A stretch of DNA of 52,778 nucleotides from Desulfobacteraceae bacterium (GTDB lineage: Bacteria; Desulfobacterota; Desulfobulbia; Desulfobulbales; Desulfobulbaceae). Below the pieces are notes generated by a model. The model had not been told where the DNA came from and did no database searches. It worked only from the letters and a program-made list of their open reading frames with translations. Below are positions 7,986-16,929 of this stretch, one piece after another. How positions within the stretch are numbered: the first letter of the stretch is position 1; every line of letters begins with the position of its first letter. A program made the position numbers and the translations under genes. The stretch lies in contig DSAE01000231.1 in NCBI GenBank assembly GCA_011372855.1, positions 1 to 52,778 on the forward strand. The letters run 5' to 3'.

Positions 7986-9589
7986 CACTCCCCTGAGCGG
8001 ACCCGGCACCCTGCTCCTCCTTGTTGCCATGCTGTTCGTGCTGCTTCACCCGGCTGCGGTTTTGAGCAATGAATTCATCCTGCTTTACTCCAATGACAAC
8101 CGGGGAGAGACGGAGCCCTGCGGCTGAAGCTCGAATCAACTGGGCGGTCTGTCCAGAAAGGCATATATGATAGAGCAGGTCAGGAACGAATCGGACAAAC
8201 CTGTCCTGCTGCTCGACGCCGGTGGTCTGCTCTTCGAACGGCCGATGATTCCCGCGCCCCTCCTCGAGGCCAGAAAAATACAGGCAGCCGGCATCATCAA
8301 AGCCATGGGAGCGATGCAGTATGCCGCCGTGGGAATCGCGGCCCAGGATCTTGCCGTGGGTCTCAACTTTCTGGCACAACAGGACGATGCCCCTGCTCTT
8401 CCCTGGTTGTCGGCCAACCTGGAGAGCGAGGCGGTCCCGAAGGGGGCCATTCAACCTTTCATTCTCACCCGGGTTGCCGAACTCTCCATCGCCGTAATCG
8501 GTCTTACCGATGATCAGATCAACACCGCCCCCCTGTCGGGGCCGAAGGATTTCCGGATCCGGCCCTGGCCCGACGTTCTCGCCGATACCTTGAAGAACGT
8601 CAGGGGAAAAGCCGACATGATCATCCTGCTCTCCAGTTATCCCGATGAGGTCAACCGCCGGATCGCCGAGGAGTTCGAGGAAATCAGCCTTATCATCCAG
8701 TCCGGGGCCTCCACGGGCGCCAAGGCCCTTAGGCTGTTCGGCCATGCCCTCATCACCCAGGTCAGCAGCAGGGGACAATATCTCGGCCGAATGGACATCG
8801 ACTGGAACCCGTCCTCCCGGCAGTGGGGCCAGGCGGCATTCCGGCGCCACAAGGAAGCGAGGGGCCGTCTCGACCGCATCAACTGGCGTCTGGGGCGGAT
8901 GGAAAAACGACTGGATGAGCGGGAAAGAAAGGAGAACCGGGACTACCTGCAGCTTCTGGCGGAAAAGGAGCAGGCAGCCGAGGAAATCAGCCGGCTGGAG
9001 CGGCAGGTTCGGACGGAACAGGATCAGTCTTCATCCTACAGCGGGAATTTTATCGCCCTCAAGGTATCGCTGCCGGAAGATCCGGGGGTCAGGAAGATTG
9101 TCCTGCAGACCAGGGATGCGGTGAACAGCGTCCACAAAAAAACCCTGGAGGAGGCAAAACGGACAGGAAATGTCCCGGCTTCCGGGCCGGAGTCAGCCAT
9201 GACCGGGTGGCAGGCCTGCCGTTCCTGTCATCCCGAACAGACCCTGTTCTGGCAGCAGACCAGACATGCCGGAGCCTGGCAGACCCTGGAAAAGGCCCGG
9301 CAGCAATTCAACCAGGACTGTCTTATCTTGTCATGTGACCCTGCCGACCTACGACCTGGAAACGGTCGTCAGGGACAACCTGCTGGCCGGCCTGCCCCCG
9401 GAGCTCAAGGGCGTGGGCTGTGAAGCATGCCACGGACCGGGAAAACGCCATGCGGAAAATCCGAAGGAATTCGCGCCCCGCCGGCCGGATGAATCAACCT
9501 GCCTCCAGTGCCATACCCCCGAGCATGACACCAATTTCGTCTATGAAGAGAAAGTCGGCATCATCCGCTGCCCCGCCGCCGACCACTAA
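7960..9589 (+). CDS. Candidate selenoprotein: secreted UshA-like N-terminal domain fused to a multiheme c-type cytochrome. Contains an in-frame UGA at 8125-8127 and a 1-nt frameshift near 9328; could alternatively be a pseudogene
   Basis: Reading through the UGA gives a signal peptide and FILLYSNDNRGETEPCG-[UGA]-SSNQLGGLSRKAYMIEQVRNESDKPVLLLDAGG, so 5'-nucleotidase-like N-terminal homology spans the stop in one frame. Heme motifs: CRSCH, CLICH (restored by removing one T at ~9328), CEACH, CLQCH. The start may be 7960 or 7966. Confidence 0.7.
8140..8156 (+). promoter_or_regulatory. Candidate bacterial SECIS hairpin
   Basis: CTGGGC (8140-8145) - GGTCT loop (8146-8150) - GTCCAG (8151-8156): 6-bp stem including one G-U pair, G at loop positions 1-2, loop beginning 19 nt after the last base of the UGA. 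Confidence 0.6.
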
Positions 9590-9591
9590 AT

Positions 9592-9620
9592 ACAAAGGGC
9601 GGCCCGAGGCCGCCCTTTGT
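9592..9620. terminator. Bidirectional hairpin terminator between convergent genes
   Basis: ACAAAGGGCGGCC-CGA-GGCCGCCCTTTGT: perfect 13-bp inverted repeat with 3-nt loop, A/T at the stem base, between genes ending at 9589 (+) and 9644 (-). Confidence 0.85.
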
Positions 9621-9643
9621 CATTCCGCGTATGGCTGAAACTA

Positions 9644-10564
9644 TCAAAGCCCGAAAGCCTTCTGCAGATTGGGAATGGTCTGCTTTTTGCGGCTCATCAT
9701 CCCCTCGATCCACATGGAGTTGCCCTGCAGCTTGGCGTTGAAAGCTCCCTCGATCAGGGCCGGCTCGTCGGAAACAACCATCAGATCGGTTCCTTCCTTG
9801 ACAACGTCGGTGAGCATGAGCAGGACGGAGTGACGGCCGCCGGCCTTCTTTTCCTGCATGGCCTTGTACAGGGCGTCGCGCATGGAGGCGACCTGATCCA
9901 GGGTGGCGAGTTCCAGCTGGCCGACGCCGACCTTCTTGCCTTTCATGTCGAAATCCTTGTAGTCGCGGTCCAGCAGTTCCATGGCCGGCACGCCTTCGAC
10001 GGCGCTTTTGGCCTTCAGCATTTCCATGAAAAGCGCATCGGTATCAGTAACGCCGGCGATGGATTTCAGCTCCGCCACCGCCTTTTTGTCGGCATCGGTG
10101 CAGGTGGGTGACTTGAAATTGACGGTGTCGCTGAGAATGGCAGCCATCATCATCCCGGCAACGTTCGGCTTAATGGCGACTCCTTCCAGATCATAGAGGA
10201 CCTTGAGGACCGTTCCGGTACAGCCCACCGGCATGGCCCAGAAGAAAATCGGATTGTTGGTGGTGACATCCCCGATCTTGTGATGATCGACAATGGCAAC
10301 GACCTCACCCTGGCTCAGGTTGTCCGGCGCCTGGGCAAGATCACTGTGGTCGACAAGGGCAATTTTCTTGCCGGTGGCATCCGTCAACGACTCGGGAACG
10401 GCGGCGCCGAATCGCTTCAGCACGGTTTCCGTTTCCGGATTCGGCTTGCCCTGAATACACGGGATATAATCCTCTCCCTTGGCTTTCATCAATTCCGCAT
10501 AGGCGATGGCAGCGGTAACTGAATCCGTATCAGGACTTTTGTGACCCACGACGTAAACTGGCAT
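9644..10564 (-). CDS. ppaC: Manganese-dependent inorganic pyrophosphatase (DHH family)
   Basis: 'VYVVGHKSPDTDSVTAAIAYAELM', 'ALVDHSDLAQAP', 'IVDHHKIGD', C-terminal 'SRKKQTIPNLQKAF'. Confidence 0.95.
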   Translation of the reverse strand: MPVYVVGHKSPDTDSVTAAIAYAELMKAKGEDYIPCIQGKPNPETETVLKRFGAAVPESLTDATGKKIALVDHSDLAQAPDNLSQGEVVAIVDHHKIGDVTTNNPIFFWAMPVGCTGTVLKVLYDLEGVAIKPNVAGMMMAAILSDTVNFKSPTCTDADKKAVAELKSIAGVTDTDALFMEMLKAKSAVEGVPAMELLDRDYKDFDMKGKKVGVGQLELATLDQVASMRDALYKAMQEKKAGGRHSVLLMLTDVVKEGTDLMVVSDEPALIEGAFNAKLQGNSMWIEGMMSRKKQTIPNLQKAFGL

Positions 10565-10570
10565 GATTCG

Positions 10571-10578
10571 TTCCTCCT
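10571..10578 (-). promoter_or_regulatory. Ribosome binding site for ppaC
   Basis: Minus strand AAAGGAGGAACGAATCATG, a strong Shine-Dalgarno ~7 nt before the ATG. Confidence 0.7.
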
Positions 10579-10997
10579 TTTGTTTGAGAGTAAACCGGAA
10601 ACCGAAGAGGTGCCCCGCGCAACAGGGACAGGATTTCCGTCAACACAATCTTAAGACCCATGTCATTAAATTTGAATATTTAGTCGGTTCACCTGTGAGC
10701 GTCAAGAAGAAATACATAAACCGTATACCCGCTCCGGCATCCACCGCCCACGATGTGCCCTCGAGTCCGGGCGCATTTTCGCCCCAAGCGCTTTTTTCTT
10801 TTCCATTCCGTCCATTGTTCTGCTACATTTGAGTAAACAGCGTATAACCTTGCTCGGCACCACCTGACAGCGAAAAAAACCGCCGGCCGCGCCAGGTGCT
10901 TCGCCGGGCTGCAGCCCCCGGCGGTTCCTTGATCCGCCGGCCGTTCGCCGCCGGTTTTGCCTTGATGCACGGGTAACTTCAACCTCAACGGGCAATC

Positions 10998-11924
10998 ATG
11001 TCGAACCAGGAAAACAGACCCTCTCCCCGCCGCCGGGAAAAACCCAGCCCCCTGCGGCCGGTTCTCATCTTTTTTGTCCTTCTCGTGCTGACCATAGGGG
11101 CGGCCTTGCTGTTTTTTCCTCCCGGAGACCGGCAGCTCAGTGAACCGGAGCACCCGGCCCCTCCAGCCGTCGAGACCCCCCTCCTTCCACAGGAGCCGCC
11201 GGACGAGTCCGCTGCAGTACCTGACGGGGAGTTCATGCCCACCCCGGAAGCTGACGTTGCCGAACCCGAAGCGGCGCAGCCCTCGGAGGAGGAAATCCTG
11301 GCGGACCGATGCGCCGCTCTGGCGGGCCGGCTCAACGGTTTTTTCGATCATCTCGACAAGCGGGAATACATTCAGACCTTTAACCTGGAAAAGCCGTCCC
11401 GGGAATATTTCATTGCCCTGAGCTACCGGCTGCTTGACAACCCGCCCGTTGTTTCAAGGGAATCGGACGATCTCTACACCATCCTGAAGAACATGGCGCA
11501 CTTCTTCCGTATTATCGGCAAGGACAATATTGTCCTGATCAAAACGATCCTGGACAGAGAGCGGGACAAGATAGAGGATGTGGCCGCCGACATCTATTTC
11601 TGGTCGACCATTGAGGGGTGCGATCGGGGGCTGTTCGGTTTTTCCCCGGAACTCGCCGAAATGTATGAGTATGCGGGATTTTTTCTCAACACCATGGGCG
11701 GGAGGTCATATCTCTTTCGGCGGGATTCACGGTCACGGCTGGTGGTCAACTACTACTCGGTTCTGCTTCTCGACCTGGCCAATGAAAAGGGAATCAACCG
11801 CCACGGGCTGGATATCGCCCAGGTTCTCCCGCAGCTCGTTGAGGAAGTTGAATCCTCGAACAAATTGATTTACAAGGAAAACTATCTCGACCGGCTCTAT
11901 TCCCTGCTGGAAAAGTACCCGTAA
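10998..11924 (+). CDS. Membrane-anchored protein of unknown function with a Pro/Glu-rich linker
   Basis: Single N-terminal TM (PVLIFFVLLVLTIGAALLFF), P/E-rich linker, folded helical C-terminal domain with no family recognised. Confidence 0.7.
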   Translation: MSNQENRPSPRRREKPSPLRPVLIFFVLLVLTIGAALLFFPPGDRQLSEPEHPAPPAVETPLLPQEPPDESAAVPDGEFMPTPEADVAEPEAAQPSEEEILADRCAALAGRLNGFFDHLDKREYIQTFNLEKPSREYFIALSYRLLDNPPVVSRESDDLYTILKNMAHFFRIIGKDNIVLIKTILDRERDKIEDVAADIYFWSTIEGCDRGLFGFSPELAEMYEYAGFFLNTMGGRSYLFRRDSRSRLVVNYYSVLLLDLANEKGINRHGLDIAQVLPQLVEEVESSNKLIYKENYLDRLYSLLEKYP

Positions 11925-12119
11925 CGGTCGGCTCCACGGACTCGGGGGCGGACACTCCCTCCGGGAGCGTCAAAGTCCGGCGGTTCCCCCAGCCGTTGGT
12001 GTCGGGCGCGAAACCTGGGGACCGGCACCGCGGGGTTGCCCGCCGCAATTGCCTCTCCGGCCACAGGCCCGGACGAACCGCGGCGCGCCTTTGTGCAGTC
12101 CGCTCTTCCGGTCGGCGGA

Positions 12120-12836
12120 TTAGTCCCTGCTGCCGCCGAAAAACCTGAGCAGCATCAAAAACAGGTTGATAAAGTCAAGATACAGGGCCAGGGCGCCGAT
12201 GATGGCCCCCCTCCGGATGGCCGCCTCCCCCTGCTCCATTATGCCCTGCTCGCCCATGTTCTTGAGCTTCTGCACGTCCCAGGCCGTCAAGCCGACGAAA
12301 ACCAGGACGCCGATGACCGAGATCGTCCAGTACAGGCCGGAACTCTTCAGAAAGATGTTGACGATGGAAGCCAGGATAATACCGATCAGGCCCATGAACA
12401 TGAATGAACCCATGGCCGACAGGTCCCGTTTGGTGACCAGGCCGTACACCGCCATGGCCCCGAACATGCCGGCGGTGATGAAAAACGTCCCGGCAATGGA
12501 GGCCGAGGTGTAGGCGAGAAAAATGGTGGACAGGGTCAGACCGTTCAGGAACGAGTAGCCGACGAACAGTCCGGTGGCCGTGCCGGGCTGCATCCTGTCG
12601 ATTCTGGCCGACAGGTAAAACACGATGCCGAGTTCAGCCAGGATAAGAACAAAAAAGAGAGGGGTGGCGACTATGGCCATGGCCAGCCCCGAGTGGGCGG
12701 TCAGAAAGGCCACGATGCCTGTCAGGCCGAGACCGAGGGCCATCCAGTTGAACACCTTGGCAAGGAAAACCGTGGCGGCCTCCTGCCGGACTTGCGCCAT
12801 GGTCAACGAGCTGGTACCGTACTGTGCATTCATCAT
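12120..12836 (-). CDS. Bax inhibitor-1 / YccA family membrane protein
   Basis: Seven hydrophobic segments; 'VFNWMALGLGLTGIVAFL', 'VFVGLTAWDVQKLKNM', 'GALALYLDFINLFLMLLRFFG'. Confidence 0.93.
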   Translation of the reverse strand: MMNAQYGTSSLTMAQVRQEAATVFLAKVFNWMALGLGLTGIVAFLTAHSGLAMAIVATPLFFVLILAELGIVFYLSARIDRMQPGTATGLFVGYSFLNGLTLSTIFLAYTSASIAGTFFITAGMFGAMAVYGLVTKRDLSAMGSFMFMGLIGIILASIVNIFLKSSGLYWTISVIGVLVFVGLTAWDVQKLKNMGEQGIMEQGEAAIRRGAIIGALALYLDFINLFLMLLRFFGGSRD

Positions 12837-12926
12837 CCGTTCTCCTTAAGCTGTTACGGGTGTTTTTTTGTTTTCCGTATTGTAATCATTCTGGCCGGGA
12901 AGGCAACAAAATCAGGAAGCGAAGTT

Positions 12927-13682
12927 ATGAAAATAGCGATAAGCGGCAAGGGCGGCGTCGGCAAAACAACCATTATGGCGCTGGCTGCCAGGGAGTTTCG
13001 TCGTCTGGGCCGGGAGGTGCTCATCATCGACGCCGATCCCAGTCCGCATATGGCCCAGACCCTCGGCATCAGCCCGGAGGGCATCACGCCGCTCGCAGAA
13101 ATGACCAGGCTGCTGGCTGAACGGGCTGGAAAGACCCCCGGTTCCCCTTACTATCAGCTCAACCCGCAGGTCAATGACCTGCTCGAGCGGTTCATGATCA
13201 GCCGCGACGGTTACCGGCTCATGGTCCTGGGGGCCATTCAGAAGGCCGAAGCGGGCTGCGCCTGTCCGGAAAACCAGGTCCTGCGCAAAATGCTGCAAAA
13301 AATGCTGCTCGGTGACAACGATGTCGTTCTGCTTGACATGGAAGCGGGCGTCGAGCATCTCGGCAGGGGGACCGTCGCCGGGGTCGATCATCTGCTGATC
13401 GTGGTCATCCCTTCCAGGTCGAGCATCCGGACCGGATTGAAAATAAAAAAACTGGCCGAAGAGGCCCGGATTACCCATGTCGCTTTTGTCGGCAACCTGG
13501 TTGGTGGTGAGGACGACAGGCTGTTCCTCAGGGAAAACCTGGGGACCGAGCCCCTGGTCTGTTTTCCGGAATCGCCGCTTATCAGAAGAGCGGAACGGAC
13601 CGAACAGCCCCTTGTGGCCATCGAGGACGCCCTGGACAATGCCCCCGCCGAACTGGTCCGCAAACTCATCGCCACCCCCTAG
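12927..13682 (+). CDS. CooC-like nickel-insertion / CO dehydrogenase maturation P-loop ATPase
   Basis: Deviant Walker A 'ISGKGGVGKTTIMALAARE', 'VLIIDADPSPHMAQTLGI', CxC motif 'GCACPENQVLRKML', 'VVLLDMEAGVEHLGRGT'. Confidence 0.85.
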   Translation: MKIAISGKGGVGKTTIMALAAREFRRLGREVLIIDADPSPHMAQTLGISPEGITPLAEMTRLLAERAGKTPGSPYYQLNPQVNDLLERFMISRDGYRLMVLGAIQKAEAGCACPENQVLRKMLQKMLLGDNDVVLLDMEAGVEHLGRGTVAGVDHLLIVVIPSRSSIRTGLKIKKLAEEARITHVAFVGNLVGGEDDRLFLRENLGTEPLVCFPESPLIRRAERTEQPLVAIEDALDNAPAELVRKLIATP

Positions 13683-13712
13683 CCGGGCCTGACAGAGGCG
13701 GGGGGAGAAGAT

Positions 13713-15143
13713 TCAATATGCCCCCTTGCCGGTGAACACGCACCAGACGGTTCTGGCGATGATCTTGATGTCGTACCAGAGGGAATAGTTCAGAATATAC
13801 CAGTCATCCAGTTCAATGCGCTCCTGGTAGTCCTTCATGTCAGCGCGCATGGTGACCTGCCAGGGCCCGGTAATCCCCGGCTTCATGGAGCAGTAGCGGC
13901 CCGCGCTTTCCCGATCCTTGAGCTTGTAATACTCCTCGAGCTCCCTGCCGATGATCGGCCGGGCGCCGACAACGCTCATCTCCCCTTTCAGGACATTGAT
14001 AAACTGAGGGAATTCATCCAGGCTGGTGCGGCGCAGAAAGCGGCCTACCCGAGTAATCCGCGGGTCGTTTTTCAGTTTGTATGTCTTGTCCCATTCCTCT
14101 CGCAGCCGGGGATCCGCGGCCAGGATTTCCTCCAGCTGCTTATCCGCATCGACAACCATGGTCCGGAATTTCAGGCACTCGAACTCCCGGCCGCTGGTGG
14201 TTATCCTCTTGTGGGCGTAAAAAACCGGTCCCCTGCTGTCAAGCTTGATAAGCAGGGCGATGAGCAGCAGGAGTGGGGAAAAGATCAACAGCGCCAGTAA
14301 GGAAAAAACCACGTCGAAAAAACGCTTCCAGCTGCTGTAGGGATTGAAACTGAGCACCAGCATATCGCCGAGGGACTGGATCTCCGCGTGATGGAGGCCA
14401 TAGATATACAGATCGGGCACCAGGAAGATCTGGGCGCCGAGGTCACGGCATTCCTCGAGGATCTTGAATATTTTCCGCTCAGCCCGCATGGGCAGGGCGA
14501 TATAGACGTAATCGATATCATGCGCCCGCAGGTAGGGGGCGATATCGTCGATCCTGCCAAGCAAAGGTTTTTTCAGCCGTTCCAGGTTCTCCTGCGATTC
14601 AATCTTATCGTCAAAACAGCCGATCACCTCGATGCCCGCCCACGGAATGGCCTCCAGCTGCTTCATGGTTCTCAGCCCCAGATCACCGGCCCCGGCAATA
14701 ACGGCATGGCGGATATTCTTTCCCTGGGAGCGAAAATATCGGAGCAGCTTGCGGACAAACAGATGGGAGACAAAGATCAGCAGGGGGGAGAGAAAGGACC
14801 AGACCATGAACACGGCCCGGGAATAGGCTTCGGATATCTTGAAAATGAAAAAGTAAAACAACAGGACTCCGACAACGGTTGCCCAGGCCTTGACAATGAC
14901 GAGGAACTCCCGGTAGTACTTCCAGCCCCGCCAGGACCTGTACAACTGAAAATATTGAAAACTGAGGAAGCAGACAACGAAAATGACGCCCAGAAACCAC
15001 GAATAGTAGGTACTCCACGGCACATTGTACAGCCGCACCAGAAGCCAGAGAAACCCGCAGACCAGGGAACAGTCGATGATGTGCAGTATTCTGTAGATGA
15101 AGGAAGTGCGTTCTCGCAGGTTCCAGGAAAGGGCGGGAGACAT
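13713..15143 (-). CDS. Polyprenyl-phosphate sugar phosphotransferase (WcaJ/WbaP-like, bacterial sugar transferase)
   Basis: N-terminal TM bundle, CoA-binding-like domain, C-terminal 'RFFDVVFSLLALLIFSPLLLLIALLIKLDSRGPVFYAHKR...FRTM...FLRRTSLDEFPQFINVLKGEMSVVGARP'. Confidence 0.95.
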   Translation of the reverse strand: MSPALSWNLRERTSFIYRILHIIDCSLVCGFLWLLVRLYNVPWSTYYSWFLGVIFVVCFLSFQYFQLYRSWRGWKYYREFLVIVKAWATVVGVLLFYFFIFKISEAYSRAVFMVWSFLSPLLIFVSHLFVRKLLRYFRSQGKNIRHAVIAGAGDLGLRTMKQLEAIPWAGIEVIGCFDDKIESQENLERLKKPLLGRIDDIAPYLRAHDIDYVYIALPMRAERKIFKILEECRDLGAQIFLVPDLYIYGLHHAEIQSLGDMLVLSFNPYSSWKRFFDVVFSLLALLIFSPLLLLIALLIKLDSRGPVFYAHKRITTSGREFECLKFRTMVVDADKQLEEILAADPRLREEWDKTYKLKNDPRITRVGRFLRRTSLDEFPQFINVLKGEMSVVGARPIIGRELEEYYKLKDRESAGRYCSMKPGITGPWQVTMRADMKDYQERIELDDWYILNYSLWYDIKIIARTVWCVFTGKGAY

Positions 15144-16081
15144 TATGTTCCTTTACCGGCCGGTCCGGACCACCACCGCCTGTTCAAACTGCACAGCACC
15201 GCCAGGCGGCGAGGCAGAGCCGTGTATCGTTTACCAAGGTTATAGGCGAGAAATTTCATGCCGTTTCGCCAGAGGCCGGCCGGCAACCGCAGAAAATCCT
15301 TTTCCCGCACAAGGAAGGAAAATTCGGAAAACACATAATTCCGCCCCTCCCCGGCAGGAGTGCCGAAATCCCGCAACAGTTCCCTGTGCCGGGCATGGAC
15401 CACGCCGATGTCAAAATAGCGCCTGAATTCCTGCCAGGCCGAATAATTGTGCGAATGCCAAACTTTTGCGGCCGCGGCGTAGAACACACAATATCCGCTG
15501 CGCAGAAGTTTTGCCACTGTAAAGGTGTCTTCGCCGAACAGCAGTCCTTCCTCGAAAAAGCCGACCGCGGCAAGGGGCTCCTTGCGATAGGCCGCGAAGG
15601 AATTGGAAATAAAGGCGGTCCTGAAGCCGAACCGGTGCCGATCCTCCCAGCAACGGCTGGCGGAATTTTCAGGATAGTTGAACAAGCGGAGATGCCGGGC
15701 GAAACAGGTTGCGTCGGGAAAAGGCAGCTGCCGACCGTACACGGCGGCAACCCGTGGATCGCTGAAGGGCTCCATCAGATTTTCCAGGGCATGGATGTCG
15801 ACCGGGACTGCATCCTGGGTCATGAACAGGAGGATGTCGCCCGATGCTCTCCTGGCCGCCAGGGTCCTCGTCCCGCCATGGTCAAAGTCCCGCGGCGAAA
15901 TCGTCAGGACCGTGGCGCCGTATCGACCGGCCAGGTCCGGGGTCCCGTCCTCCGACCCCGAATCCACCACAAGCAGTTCCTCCGGGACGACGGTCTGTGC
16001 CTGCAGGGACGCAAGGAGACGGGCGAAGCGTCTGCCGCCGTCCAGGGTAGGGATGATGACGGAAATGGTGGCGCCGTGCAT
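15143..16081 (-). CDS. Glycosyltransferase family 2
   Basis: 'ISVIIPTLDGGRRFARLLASLQAQTVVPEELLVVDSGSEDGT', 'FMTQDAVP', C-terminal rhamnosyltransferase-like region. Confidence 0.9.
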   Translation of the reverse strand: MHGATISVIIPTLDGGRRFARLLASLQAQTVVPEELLVVDSGSEDGTPDLAGRYGATVLTISPRDFDHGGTRTLAARRASGDILLFMTQDAVPVDIHALENLMEPFSDPRVAAVYGRQLPFPDATCFARHLRLFNYPENSASRCWEDRHRFGFRTAFISNSFAAYRKEPLAAVGFFEEGLLFGEDTFTVAKLLRSGYCVFYAAAAKVWHSHNYSAWQEFRRYFDIGVVHARHRELLRDFGTPAGEGRNYVFSEFSFLVREKDFLRLPAGLWRNGMKFLAYNLGKRYTALPRRLAVLCSLNRRWWSGPAGKGT

Positions 16082-16093
16082 GACCGCCGCCGC

Positions 16094-16918
16094 TTATATC
16101 CGCAGCAGGCCCGCGGCGGCATATTTCGCCAGGGCCCAGAGGATATAGGGGGAAGGGTGCCGTTGATACAGGAGCACCTCGTTGCGCGCCGACATGGCGC
16201 GGGCATCCGGGCTCATCCGTCTCCGCCGGCGCTGCCAGCCCCGGCCGTGCAGTGCGGCAACCCCCGGCTCATACCAGATGGTCCAGCCGGCCTTTCGTAT
16301 CCTGAGGCACAGTTCGATATCCTCCTTATACATGAAAAACGCGGGATCAAAAACGGCCCCGCCGGCAACCAGCACATTCTCCAGGGCCTTTTTCCTGCAG
16401 AACATCAGGGCCCCGCAGGCAGCGGGGACCTCCTCCGGACTCGAATACTGCCCGCGGTCGACCTCCCCCTGCCCCCTGTCAAACCATCTGCCGTACCATT
16501 TCCTGAAGACACCCGTTGAATCGAGGCGGCCGGTGGCCTGCCGGACGCCGATATCATACCCCAGGAGACGTCCGGTCAGGATGCCGGCGGCGGGATTCGC
16601 CGCCAACGATTCCGCCGCTTGTTGAATGCACTGGTGGTGCGGCACCGTATCGGGATTGAGAAAAAGGACATGGTCGACACCGCCAAGCCGGTTGAACCCC
16701 TCGTTGTTGGCCGCGGCAAAACCGATGTTTGCCGGAAACCGCAGCACCCCGACGCCGAATTTCTTTTCCGCCGCCTGCAGGTACGAGATATCCGCCGAAC
16801 CTGAATCCGCCACCCATACAACATCCGGCGGCGTGCTCTGGCCGGCCAGCGACGAAAGGCATGGTTCCAGAACGGCCGCCGAGTTGTGGGTGACGATGAT
16901 AACCGCGGTTGACGCCAT
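16094..16918 (-). CDS. Glycosyltransferase family 2
   Basis: 'STAVIIVTHNSAAVLEPCLSSLAGQS', 'HVLFLNPDTVP', 'FFMYKEDIELCLRIRKAGW'. Start assigned to MASTAVIIVTHNS rather than the longer ORF start at 17371. Confidence 0.9.
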   Translation of the reverse strand: MASTAVIIVTHNSAAVLEPCLSSLAGQSTPPDVVWVADSGSADISYLQAAEKKFGVGVLRFPANIGFAAANNEGFNRLGGVDHVLFLNPDTVPHHQCIQQAAESLAANPAAGILTGRLLGYDIGVRQATGRLDSTGVFRKWYGRWFDRGQGEVDRGQYSSPEEVPAACGALMFCRKKALENVLVAGGAVFDPAFFMYKEDIELCLRIRKAGWTIWYEPGVAALHGRGWQRRRRRMSPDARAMSARNEVLLYQRHPSPYILWALAKYAAAGLLRI

Positions 16919-16929
16919 GCTCCTGCCCT

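Noticed and set aside
7519-8850. 443-aa minus-strand ORF
   Set aside because: Antisense to rarA and the candidate selenoprotein gene; spans two real plus-strand genes.
9321-9331. Programmed +1 frameshift at CTT ATC TTG TCA
   Set aside because: No recognisable recoding signal such as a slow stop codon with an upstream SD-like element; sequencing error or mutation is simpler.
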